Shown here: positions 55,362 to 63,048 of the stretch, in pieces
How the letters are laid out: every line of letters begins with the position of its first letter
Numbering within the stretch: position 1 is the first letter of the stretch
Assembly: GCF_016834655.1 (NCBI RefSeq)
Contig: NZ_JAENHP010000004.1
Location: 62,001-126,000, forward strand
Reading direction: 5' to 3'
DNA from: Paractinoplanes ovalisporus
Lineage (GTDB): Bacteria > Actinomycetota > Actinomycetes > Mycobacteriales > Micromonosporaceae
DNA: 64,000 nt
The notes under the pieces: model-generated
What the model was told of the DNA's origin: nothing
Database searches by the model: none
What the model saw: only the letters and a program-made list of their open reading frames with translations
Program-made: the position numbers and the translations under genes

Positions 55362-56207
55362 TCAGTCGATCTGGACGAAGACGTCGTCCAGCTCGCCGGC
55401 GAACTGGTCGTTGCTCTTGCTGGTGCCCTTGCCTCCGATCCGCAACGGCTCGGCGTTGGCGATCGACAACGTCGCGGGCACGGCGACCGCAGCCGCCTCC
55501 TTGCCGTCGACCTCCAGCGTCAACCGGTCGCGCCCCCGCGTGCACGCCAGCGTGTGCCAGCGCCCGTCGGCCACGTCGATCGCGGGCTCGGCGCGATAGA
55601 TCCGGCCGCCGCCGGCGATCACGCAGCTCGGGTGGCCCTGCCGATGGTCGACCTGCACCTTGTACTGGCTTCCGCCGACCGAGTAGCCCTTCTGCACGAC
55701 GTTCGCGCCGTCGGCCAGGTCGGCGTACGTCATGCGCACCGAAGCCCCGTACCGCAAGCGTCGTGTTCCGGGGTTGAGCGAGTCGTCCCGTACGCCTTCG
55801 AGGATCGCCCGCGGGCAGTCCCGTTCCCGCGCGAGCCGGCACCGGTCGGGATAGGAAACGGCCAGACCCGAGCCTTGCCGTACGAGGCGGAGCGCGCCCC
55901 CGTTCTGTCCGAGGGGTCGTAGTTCGTGGCGGCCGCGGTGGTCCGTGATCGGCCGGCCGACACCCCCGTCGAAGGTGTAACGCACGGACACCGGCCCGGT
56001 CGCGACGCGGATCTTCCCCGCGGGCTGTGGTGACGGCGATCCCTCCACCGGTTCACGCACAGGAAGCAGGCCGGCCGGCGAAAGTGCCGCCGCCGACGGC
56101 TTGACCACAGCGAAGGCCGACCCCGATGAGGGCCGCTGAGAGTGCGCCACCGCGCCGACGAGAACCAGCAACCCCGCCAGAGCGAGCCACCACCGTTTGC
56201 GAGACAT
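55362..56207 (-). CDS. secreted LamG/concanavalin-A-like domain protein
   Basis: 281 aa from ATG 56207. Signal or anchor segment RKRWWLALAGLLVLVGAVAHS, a Pro/Ser linker, then a jelly-roll lectin-like domain (VRYTFDGGVGRPITD; YKVQVDHRQGHPSCVI; DGRWHTLACTRGRDRLTLEVDG; GELDDVFVQID), which fits the LamG 'laminin G-like' pattern. Two Cys pairs are likely (CRLARERDC; SCVI...LACT). Probably binds carbohydrate or protein outside the cell. The frame upstream of this ATG lacks family features. Confidence 0.88.
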   Translation of the reverse strand: MSRKRWWLALAGLLVLVGAVAHSQRPSSGSAFAVVKPSAAALSPAGLLPVREPVEGSPSPQPAGKIRVATGPVSVRYTFDGGVGRPITDHRGRHELRPLGQNGGALRLVRQGSGLAVSYPDRCRLARERDCPRAILEGVRDDSLNPGTRRLRYGASVRMTYADLADGANVVQKGYSVGGSQYKVQVDHRQGHPSCVIAGGGRIYRAEPAIDVADGRWHTLACTRGRDRLTLEVDGKEAAAVAVPATLSIANAEPLRIGGKGTSKSNDQFAGELDDVFVQID

Positions 56208-56292
56208 AGGTTTATTGTCCGAAATGGCTGGCCGACGATCCCTTCCGGCCCGTCGCGAAATGCCGGGCGGGTGACAATCAACCCGTACGCGG

Positions 56293-57348
56293 TCAGCCGA
56301 CCGCCCGAGGCTGCACCACCGCAGCGGCCACATGCGGGTGGCCCGGTTCGCCCACCACGGCGTGCACCACGTCGTCCAATGTGATCACGCCGAGCGGCCG
56401 CCGCCCGTCACTGACCAGCACGATGTGCAGCCGGTCGCGCCGCATGGTCAGCAGCAGATCGGCCAGCGTACGGTCGGGGGCCACCACCGCCAGGGGCCGG
56501 ATGATCTCGGCCGGGATCGGCATCGTGCGGCGCTCGGCGGAGTATCCGAGGATGTCTTTGACGTGCACGAATCCGAGCACCCGACGGGTTTCGCGCTGCA
56601 CGACGGGGAACCGCGACCGGCCCGTACGGGTCGACATGGCCTCGACCGTCGCCGGTGACACGTCGTCGGCGATGGTGGTGACGCTCGACCAGGGACGCAG
56701 AGTGTCGGCCGCCGTGCGCCCGTGCAACCCCAGCGCGGCGTGGATCCGCGCGTATTGCTCGGTTCCCAGCAGCCCTTCGCTGCGGGCCTGGGTCACCATC
56801 CCGGCCAGTTCCTCGGCCGTGAAGACGGTCTTGACCGAGTCCGTCGACTCGATCGACCAGATCTTGAGCACCACCCGGGCGGCCCAGCGCATCGCGTTGA
56901 GCAGCGGCCTTGTGGCCGTGCAGAACGCCAGCATGAACGGTCCTAGGATGAGCGCGGCCCGCTCCGGCCCGGCCAGCGTGATGTTCTTGGGCACCATCTC
57001 GCCGATGACCGTGTGCAGGAAGACGACCACGCCCAGGGCCAGCACGAACGCGACCGGGTGGATCGCGTCTTCGGGCAGGCCGATCGCGTGGAACGGGCCT
57101 TCGAGGTAGTGCGCCAGCGCCGGTTCGGCCAGCGCGCCCAGGCCGAGGGAGCAGATCGTGATGCCGAGCTGCGCGCCCGCGATCATCAGCGGGATCTGGC
57201 TCATCGCCGACAGCGCCCACTGAGCGCGCTTGTTGGTCGCGGCGAGCGGTTCCAGCGCCGTACGCCGGGAGGCGATCAGCGCGAACTCGCCGCCCACGAA
57301 GAGCCCGTTGCCGATCAGCAGCACCACGGTGACCAGGAGTTCAGTCAT
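56293..57348 (-). CDS. CNNM/DUF21 and CBS-domain membrane protein
   Basis: 351 aa. N-terminal DUF21 transmembrane domain (LVTVVLLIGNGLFVGGEFALIASRRTALEPL; GAQLGITICSLGLGALAEPAL) and a CBS pair (RFPVVQRETRRVLGFVHVKD; DRLHIVLVSDGRRPLGVITLDDVV). The C-terminal CorC/HlyC domain is missing compared with its neighbour, so this is the short form. The family is associated with Mg2+/Co2+ transport. Overlaps the upstream paralogue by 8 bp; they probably form a heteromeric complex. Confidence 0.93.
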   Translation of the reverse strand: MTELLVTVVLLIGNGLFVGGEFALIASRRTALEPLAATNKRAQWALSAMSQIPLMIAGAQLGITICSLGLGALAEPALAHYLEGPFHAIGLPEDAIHPVAFVLALGVVVFLHTVIGEMVPKNITLAGPERAALILGPFMLAFCTATRPLLNAMRWAARVVLKIWSIESTDSVKTVFTAEELAGMVTQARSEGLLGTEQYARIHAALGLHGRTAADTLRPWSSVTTIADDVSPATVEAMSTRTGRSRFPVVQRETRRVLGFVHVKDILGYSAERRTMPIPAEIIRPLAVVAPDRTLADLLLTMRRDRLHIVLVSDGRRPLGVITLDDVVHAVVGEPGHPHVAAAVVQPRAVG

Positions 57349-58675
57349 CGTCGGGCTCCGGCGGGGCGGACACCCGCACCTGTTCGATGCGGTGCCGGTC
57401 GACGGCCATCACGGTGAACTCCCACCCCGACGTCTCGTAGGACTCGCCGACCACCGGGATGTGGCCGAGGCGGGAGAGCAGAAAACCGGCGAGCGTCTCG
57501 TACGGGCCCTCGGGCAGAGCGAATCCAGTCTGCTCCATCAACTCGTCCTCGCGGAGCAGGCCGTCGACCAGGTAGGACTTCTCGCCGTCGGGGGCCGTGA
57601 GCTCCTGCGTCGAGGTCTCGGCGGGTTCGACGTCGTATTCGTCGGCGATCTCACCGACCAGTTCCTCGATCAGGTCTTCGGCGGTGACGACGCCGTCAGT
57701 GCCGCCGTATTCGTCGACCACGATCGCCAGGTCGGCGTTGGCCTCGCGCAGGGTCGCGAGCACCTTGTCGAGGCCGAGGCTCTCGGGGACGTAGACCGGT
57801 TCGCGGGCGATCGTCGCGACCTGGGTGGCGCCCCGGCGCTCGGGCGGCACACCCAGCGCGTCGGGCACCCCGACCACGCCGATGACTAGGTCGATCGTGT
57901 TTTCATAGACCGGGAAGCGGGTGTGGCCGCTCTCGCGGGCGACCGCGATCAGCTCGGCGACGCTGGCCGTGGTCTTGAGGCCGACCACGTCGACGCGCGG
58001 GGTCATGGCCTTGGCCGCGCGTTTCTCACCGAAGCGGATCGTGCGGCGCAGCAGGGTGGCGGTCTCGGCCGGCAGCGCTCCGGCGTCGGCGCTGATCGCG
58101 GCGAGCAGGCCCAGTTCCTCGGGTGAGCGGGCGCTGGCCAGCTCTTCCTGCGGTTCGATGCCGAGGCGGCGGACCAGCCAGTTGGCCGACCCGTTGAGGC
58201 CGCCGATGAGCCATTTGAAGAGCTTGGAGAACGTACGCAGGGGGGCCGCGGTCAGCAGTGCGGCGCGCATCGGGCGGGCCAGGGCGGCATTTTTGGGCAC
58301 CAGCTCGCCGAAGAGCATCGAGATCAGGGTGGCGACGATCAGCGCGAGCGCGTGGGTGACGCCCTCGGTGGCGTCGCCGGCGATCGGCTCGACGGCCGGG
58401 TTGAAGATCTTGGAGAGGGCGGGTTCGGCCAGGTAACCCGTGAGCAGCGCGGTGAGCGTGATGCCGAGCTGGGTGCCGGAAAGCTGGAACGAGAGCTCGT
58501 GCAGAGCGTGCTGGACCGTGCGCGCCCGGCGATCACCCGAGGTCGAGCGGGCCGCGATCTCGGCGCGGTCAACCGTGACCAACCCGAACTCGGCTGCCAC
58601 GAAGAACGCGTTGCCCGCCGTGAGCAGCGCAAACGCCGCCAACGGGAGCACCGCGGTCAGGAGCAGGCCGTCCAT
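57341..58675 (-). CDS. hemolysin-family CNNM/CorC membrane protein
   Basis: 444 aa. DUF21 membrane domain (AALLTAGNAFFVAAEFGLVTVDRAEIA; GTQLGITLTALLTGYLAEPAL), CBS pair (TRFPVYENTIDLVIGVVGV; ADLAIVVDEYGGTDGVVTAEDLIEELVGEI) and C-terminal CorC_HlyC domain (GYETSGWEFTVMAVDRHRIEQV-like end). The full-length member of the pair, first in the operon. A divalent-cation transport or regulation role is inferred from the family; haemolysis is not implied. Confidence 0.94.
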   Translation of the reverse strand: MDGLLLTAVLPLAAFALLTAGNAFFVAAEFGLVTVDRAEIAARSTSGDRRARTVQHALHELSFQLSGTQLGITLTALLTGYLAEPALSKIFNPAVEPIAGDATEGVTHALALIVATLISMLFGELVPKNAALARPMRAALLTAAPLRTFSKLFKWLIGGLNGSANWLVRRLGIEPQEELASARSPEELGLLAAISADAGALPAETATLLRRTIRFGEKRAAKAMTPRVDVVGLKTTASVAELIAVARESGHTRFPVYENTIDLVIGVVGVPDALGVPPERRGATQVATIAREPVYVPESLGLDKVLATLREANADLAIVVDEYGGTDGVVTAEDLIEELVGEIADEYDVEPAETSTQELTAPDGEKSYLVDGLLREDELMEQTGFALPEGPYETLAGFLLSRLGHIPVVGESYETSGWEFTVMAVDRHRIEQVRVSAPPEPDDD

Positions 58676-58776
58676 GATCGGTTCACCTCGGTCTCATTGT
58701 GCCGGACCGGGGCGAACCCGGCGTGCCCACCCGAGGTGAGGATTGGCACGGCCCCCGGTCGGGAAATCCTGGCGGC

Positions 58777-59445
58777 ATGAACCTGGTCGAAGAGTTCACG
58801 CTGCTCGCGTATGACGACGACGGCACTCCGCTGACCGACGGCACCCACCTGGACCACGGTCTGGGCGGCGGGCTGCTGCTCGAACTGGCGCTGGCCGGCC
58901 GGGTCGACGTCGCCGACAAGAAGGTGGTCGCGCTCGACACGAGCCCGACCGGCGACCCGCTGGTGGACGCGGCCCTGATGCGGATCGTGGCCGACGACAA
59001 GCCCCGCAAACCCGGTCACTGGGTGTCGAAGTTCGCCAAGGACACCCGGTTCCAGGTGCTCGACAAGCTGGTGGCCGACGGCATCCTGCGCGTCGAGAAG
59101 GACAAGGTGCTGTGGGTCTTCCCCCGCACCAAGTACCCGGCCGCTCACGGTGTCGAGCCCGTGCAGGAGACGGCGGCGCGCGACCGGATGCGGCACGCCG
59201 TGCTCGGTACGGGCGCGGCCGAACCGCGTACGGGAGCGCTGTGTGCCCTTGTCGCCGCCACCGACCTGGAGAAGAGCGTCTTCGGTGACCTCGACCAGAA
59301 GGTCGTCAAGACGCGACTGCGCGAGATCAGCGAGGGCGCCTGGGCGGCCGAGGCCGTGAAGAAGGCGATCGAGGAGATCCAGGCGGCCGTGATGGTCGCG
59401 ATCGTCGCGTCGACCACCGCGGCCACCGCCGGCACGCCCTCGTGA
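58777..59445 (+). CDS. GPP34 family (GOLPH3-like) protein
   Basis: 222 aa from ATG 58777; the upstream part of the frame overlaps the neighbouring promoter region and is not family-like. MNLVEEFTLLAYDDDGTPL, LGGGLLLELALAGRV, DPLVDAALMRI and LVADGILRVEKDKVLWVFPRTKYP are characteristic of GPP34 proteins, bacterial relatives of eukaryotic GOLPH3, which binds phosphatidylinositol phosphates. The role in actinomycetes is unknown; a membrane-peripheral lipid-binding function is inferred. Convergent with the Fe-S reductase gene, 3 bp apart. Confidence 0.93.
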   Translation: MNLVEEFTLLAYDDDGTPLTDGTHLDHGLGGGLLLELALAGRVDVADKKVVALDTSPTGDPLVDAALMRIVADDKPRKPGHWVSKFAKDTRFQVLDKLVADGILRVEKDKVLWVFPRTKYPAAHGVEPVQETAARDRMRHAVLGTGAAEPRTGALCALVAATDLEKSVFGDLDQKVVKTRLREISEGAWAAEAVKKAIEEIQAAVMVAIVASTTAATAGTPS

Positions 59446-59448
59446 GCC

Positions 59449-61584
59449 TCAGACCTCCTGCTTGAGCGAGCGGAGGAGGACCGTCGCCACGTCCACGACC
59501 TCGACGTTCTCCTGCTCACCCTTGCCGGTCACGCCGTCGCCGATCATCGTGTAGCAGAACGGGCAACCGACCGCGATCGTCTTGGCGCCGGTGGAGAGAG
59601 CTTCCTCCGTACGTTCGACGTTGATCCGCTTGCCGATCTTCTCCTCCATCCACATGCGGGCGCCGCCGGCACCGCAGCAGAAGGAGCGTTCCGAGTTGCG
59701 GGGCATCTCCTGGATGCCGCCCTCGATGGCCGAGCCCAGCACTTCGCGGGGCGCGTCGAAGACCCGGTTGTGGCGGCCCAGGTAGCAGGGGTCGTGGTAG
59801 GTCACGCCGCCGTCGACCGGCTGCACCGGGGTGAGCTTGCCGGTGGCGACCAGGTGGGCCAGCAGCTGCGTGTGGTGCACGACCTCGACCTTGAGGCCCA
59901 GCTGCTCGTACTCGTTGCCGAGCGTGTTGAAGCAGTGCGGACAGGTCGCGACGATCTTCTTGACGTTCGCTTCCTGCAGCGTCTCGACATTTTGCTGGGC
60001 CAGCATCTGGAAGACGAACTCGTTGCCGATGCGGCGCGCGGGGTCACCCGTACAGGTCTCGCCCTCGCCGAGAATCGCATAGTCGACACCGGCCTCGTGC
60101 AGCAGCTTGGCGACGGCCCGGGTGGTCTTCTTGGCCCGGTCCTCGAACGCGCCGGCGCAGCCGACCCAGAACAGGTATTCGAAGTCTTCCTTCTCGCCGA
60201 CCCGCGGCACCTCGAAGTCGAGACCCTTGGTCCAGTCCTCGCGGGTGTTCTGCGGGGCGCCCCACGGGTTGCCCTTGTTCTCGAGGTTGCGCAGCATGAC
60301 GCCGGCCTCGGAGGGGAAGCTCGACTCGATCAGCACCTGGTAGCGGCGCATGTCGACGATGTGGTCGATGTGCTCGATGTCGACCGGGCACTGCTCGACA
60401 CACGCGCCGCAGGTGGTGCACGACCACAGCACGTCGGGGTCGATCACGCCGTTCTCGTCCTCGGTGCCGATCAGCGGCCGGTCCTTCTCCGCCAGGGCGA
60501 GCACATCAACGCCCTTGAGCTGCTCCTCCGTGGCCTTTTCCTCGCCCGTCAGATCGAGACCGCCGCCGGCGAGGAGATAAGGCGCTTTCGCGTACGCGTG
60601 ATCGCGCAGACTGAGCACGAGGAGCTTGGGCGAGAGCGGCTTGGCCGTGTTCCAGGCCGGGCACTGCGACTGGCACCGTCCGCACTCCGTGCAGGTGGAG
60701 AAGTCGAGCAGACCCTTCCAGGTGAACTGTTCGACCTGGGCCACCCCGAACTGGTCCTTCTCGGGGTCGGCCTCTTCGAAGTCGAGCGGCTTGCCCTGGC
60801 TCATCATCGGCCGCAGCGCGCCCATCCCGGAGCCGGCCGGCTTCTCGGGCGCGCGCTTGAAGAAGATGTTGAAGAAGGCCAGGAAGCGGTGCCAGGCCAC
60901 ACCCATGGTCGGGTTCAGCGCGATGGTGATGAGCCAGCCCATCGAGATGAAGATCTTGACCAGGGCGGTCCAGGTGCCGCCGTCCTCCCAGGCCGGAAGC
61001 ACGTTACCGATCGCGTGGGACAGCGGAGTGGCCCATACCGCGTACTCGAAGTGGTCGGTGGCGACCTTGAAGCCGCGGATCAGGAAACCGCAGGCCAGCA
61101 CGCCGAGGATGACCGCCTCGACGAAGTAGGCCTGCCACCACGTCGAGCCCAGGAACCGGTTCTTCGGAGAGCGGTTGGAACGCTGCCGCACGAAGATCAG
61201 GTAGAGGATGCCGGCCAGGCCGAGGATGCCGATCCACTCGGTCACGAACCCGAAGATCAGCCAGTGCCCGATGATCGGCAGGCCCGCCTCGGGGTCGACG
61301 ACCTCGAAGTACGCCTCCACGACCAGCAGGAACAGGATCATGAAGGAGACCATCACGAGCCAGTGGGCGGCGCCGATCGCGCTCCACTTGAGCATCCGCG
61401 TGTGACCCAGCGTCTCGACCAGCATGGTCTTGGTGCGGGTCTTCGGGTCTTCGAACCGGGCCGGGTCGGGCTTGCCCTGCCGGATCACCGAGGTGATCGT
61501 GAGGACGGCCCGGACCGCGAGCACCACGGCGACGATCGTGACGGCGCCGGCCAGAACGGTGGCGACTATCTGCGCGATGCCCAT
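59449..61584 (-). CDS. membrane Fe-S oxidoreductase, EtfD-like (heterodisulfide-reductase type)
   Basis: 711 aa. N-terminal nitrate-reductase-gamma-like membrane domain of about five helices, then two [4Fe-4S] motifs (CTECGRCQSQCPAW and CTTCGACVEQCPV) and two CCG domains (ATCPHCFNTLGNEY; YHDPCYLGRHN ... FCCGAGGARMW). This layout matches mycobacterial EtfD (Rv0338c), which passes electrons from ETF, reduced by FadE enzymes, to menaquinone. GAGGAGG ribosome binding site; a TTAC-N6-GTAA palindrome 39 bp upstream matches the site before the acyl-CoA dehydrogenase at 43.6 kb, supporting a beta-oxidation role. Confidence 0.92.
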   Translation of the reverse strand: MGIAQIVATVLAGAVTIVAVVLAVRAVLTITSVIRQGKPDPARFEDPKTRTKTMLVETLGHTRMLKWSAIGAAHWLVMVSFMILFLLVVEAYFEVVDPEAGLPIIGHWLIFGFVTEWIGILGLAGILYLIFVRQRSNRSPKNRFLGSTWWQAYFVEAVILGVLACGFLIRGFKVATDHFEYAVWATPLSHAIGNVLPAWEDGGTWTALVKIFISMGWLITIALNPTMGVAWHRFLAFFNIFFKRAPEKPAGSGMGALRPMMSQGKPLDFEEADPEKDQFGVAQVEQFTWKGLLDFSTCTECGRCQSQCPAWNTAKPLSPKLLVLSLRDHAYAKAPYLLAGGGLDLTGEEKATEEQLKGVDVLALAEKDRPLIGTEDENGVIDPDVLWSCTTCGACVEQCPVDIEHIDHIVDMRRYQVLIESSFPSEAGVMLRNLENKGNPWGAPQNTREDWTKGLDFEVPRVGEKEDFEYLFWVGCAGAFEDRAKKTTRAVAKLLHEAGVDYAILGEGETCTGDPARRIGNEFVFQMLAQQNVETLQEANVKKIVATCPHCFNTLGNEYEQLGLKVEVVHHTQLLAHLVATGKLTPVQPVDGGVTYHDPCYLGRHNRVFDAPREVLGSAIEGGIQEMPRNSERSFCCGAGGARMWMEEKIGKRINVERTEEALSTGAKTIAVGCPFCYTMIGDGVTGKGEQENVEVVDVATVLLRSLKQEV

Positions 61585-61623
61585 CAGCGTTGTGCCTCCT
61601 CGATCGGCGGTCCGCCGCTCATG

Positions 61624-61637
61624 TTACCCACGAGTAA
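61624..61637 (-). promoter_or_regulatory. TetR-type operator upstream of the EtfD-like gene
   Basis: TTACCCACGAGTAA, same TTAC-N6-GTAA form and same 39-bp distance to the start codon as the acyl-CoA dehydrogenase site. Confidence 0.65.
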
Positions 61638-61735
61638 TAGACGGACGCACGCCACCGGGTCAAGTGGCCCGCCCACGCGCAAAGCGCACCCCGGCCAGCG
61701 GCGCGGGGTGCGCTCAAAACGGACGAAAGTCACAC

Positions 61736-61747
61736 TACCCGCGGGTA
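61736..61747. promoter_or_regulatory. perfect 12-bp palindrome TACCCGCGGGTA
   Basis: Lies between crgA and the EtfD-like gene and shares the TACC...GGTA core with the operator at 61624; could be a second, weaker site. Confidence 0.4.
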
Positions 61748-61791
61748 TGCGGGCATTACGGCGTTACGCCGGTCGGACGCCCCGAACGCGG

Positions 61792-62055
61792 CTAGCGCCA
61801 GCGGGACAGGATGCCCAGCGAGGCCACCATGCACCCGAAGCCGATCAAGAGGTTCCAGTAGCGCAGCGACTCCACCGGGTACTGCTGGGACGACAGGTAG
61901 TACACGACCAGCCACGCGATGCCGATCACGATCAGCGCCACGGCGCTGATCGGGAGCCACATGGGGCTCGGCTTCTTCGACGCCGCAGCGGCCGCCGGAC
62001 GAATGTCCGTCGGCGGCGTGTAGACCTTCTTCTTGCGGACCTGAGACTTCGGCAC
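61792..62055 (-). CDS. crgA: cell division protein CrgA
   Basis: 87 aa from GTG 62055 with AGGAGA five bases upstream. MPKSQVRKKKVYTPP is the diagnostic CrgA N-terminus, followed by two membrane helices (PISAVALIVIGIAWLVVYYL; YWNLLIGFGCMVASLGILS). In actinobacteria CrgA interacts with FtsZ and septal PBPs and influences septum placement; in Streptomyces it coordinates sporulation septation. Next to the DUF881 gene, a neighbourhood conserved near the origin in related genomes. Confidence 0.97.
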   Translation of the reverse strand: MPKSQVRKKKVYTPPTDIRPAAAAASKKPSPMWLPISAVALIVIGIAWLVVYYLSSQQYPVESLRYWNLLIGFGCMVASLGILSRWR

Positions 62056-62199
62056 GGTGCTCTCCTGAAGGGCAACAAGTGGTGAACAACCCCACCGCTG
62101 AGCGGCTCCGGAGACCCCGAATGCTGCCCGTGGCGATTAATGTTCGACAGCTAGCGTAGTCAAGGGGACGCGAAACCAGGCACCCGGCGGGCGAGGAAA

Positions 62200-63048
62200 A
62201 TGTCCGGAGCGGCTATTTCGGGGGGAAACGAGGACGTGGAATACACCACCGGCACGCCCTCGTGGCGTCTTGTCGTGCGCCGCGCGTGGCGTGGTCTGCG
62301 ACCCGGACGCCCTGTTCAGCGCATGCGCGGCTGGGCGATCGGATCTCCATTGATCTTCCTCGCGGCCGGTCTGCTCTTCACCACCTCGGCGACCACGGCC
62401 GACGGCACGGCTCTGCGCGACGACCGGCGGCCTCAGCTCACCCAGCTGATCGAGGACAAGCGCGAGCGCCTCGTGGCCCGCGAGCAGACGGCCGCCGACC
62501 TGCGTGCGGCCGTCGACCAGGACACGGCCAACCTCGCCAAGGTGGACGGCCCGGTCGGGGCGGCCCGCACGAACGCCGAACGGCTGCGGGCGCCGGCCGG
62601 CTTCACCGCGCTGCAGGGCCCCGGCCTGACCGTAAGCCTCGACGACTCGTCACGCCGCAGCAACGACTTCGTGGCCGCCAACGCCCCCGACAACGACGAC
62701 CTTGTCGTCCACCAGGGTGACGTCCAGGCGGTGGTGAATGCCCTCTGGGCTGGTGGGGCCGAGGCAATGTCGATCATGGATGTCCGCGTGATCTCGACCA
62801 GCGCTGTACGCTGTGTCGGCAACACGCTGCTTCTTCACGGCCAGGTCTTCTCGCCGCCGTTCAAGATCACGGCTATCGGCGAACCCACAGCGATGCATCG
62901 CGCGTTGGAGTCCGCGGAAGGAGTCCGGCAGTTCCGCGACGCGGTTGCTGACTTCGGCCTCGGTTATACGGAAACCGTCGAGAGGAACGTGACAGTGCGG
63001 GCGTACGACGGGTCGAGTGACCTCCGGTCCGCGCGGGTAGCCGGCTGA
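62200..63048 (+). CDS. DUF881 family membrane-anchored protein
   Basis: 282 aa from ATG 62200 (GAGG three bases upstream; GTG 62236 possible). One N-terminal helix (IGSPLIFLAAGLLFTTSA), a coiled-coil (LTQLIEDKRERLVAREQTAADLRAAVDQD) and the DUF881 domain (GPGLTVSLDDS; VVHQGDVQAVVNALWAGGAEAMSIMDVRVI). An external or peptidoglycan-side anchored protein typical of the crgA neighbourhood. The stop overlaps the next ATG by 1 bp. Confidence 0.93.
   Translation: MSGAAISGGNEDVEYTTGTPSWRLVVRRAWRGLRPGRPVQRMRGWAIGSPLIFLAAGLLFTTSATTADGTALRDDRRPQLTQLIEDKRERLVAREQTAADLRAAVDQDTANLAKVDGPVGAARTNAERLRAPAGFTALQGPGLTVSLDDSSRRSNDFVAANAPDNDDLVVHQGDVQAVVNALWAGGAEAMSIMDVRVISTSAVRCVGNTLLLHGQVFSPPFKITAIGEPTAMHRALESAEGVRQFRDAVADFGLGYTETVERNVTVRAYDGSSDLRSARVAG

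Noticed and set aside
59770..62085. 771-codon rightward frame over the Fe-S reductase and crgA
   Set aside because: Antisense to two well-supported genes, no start context.
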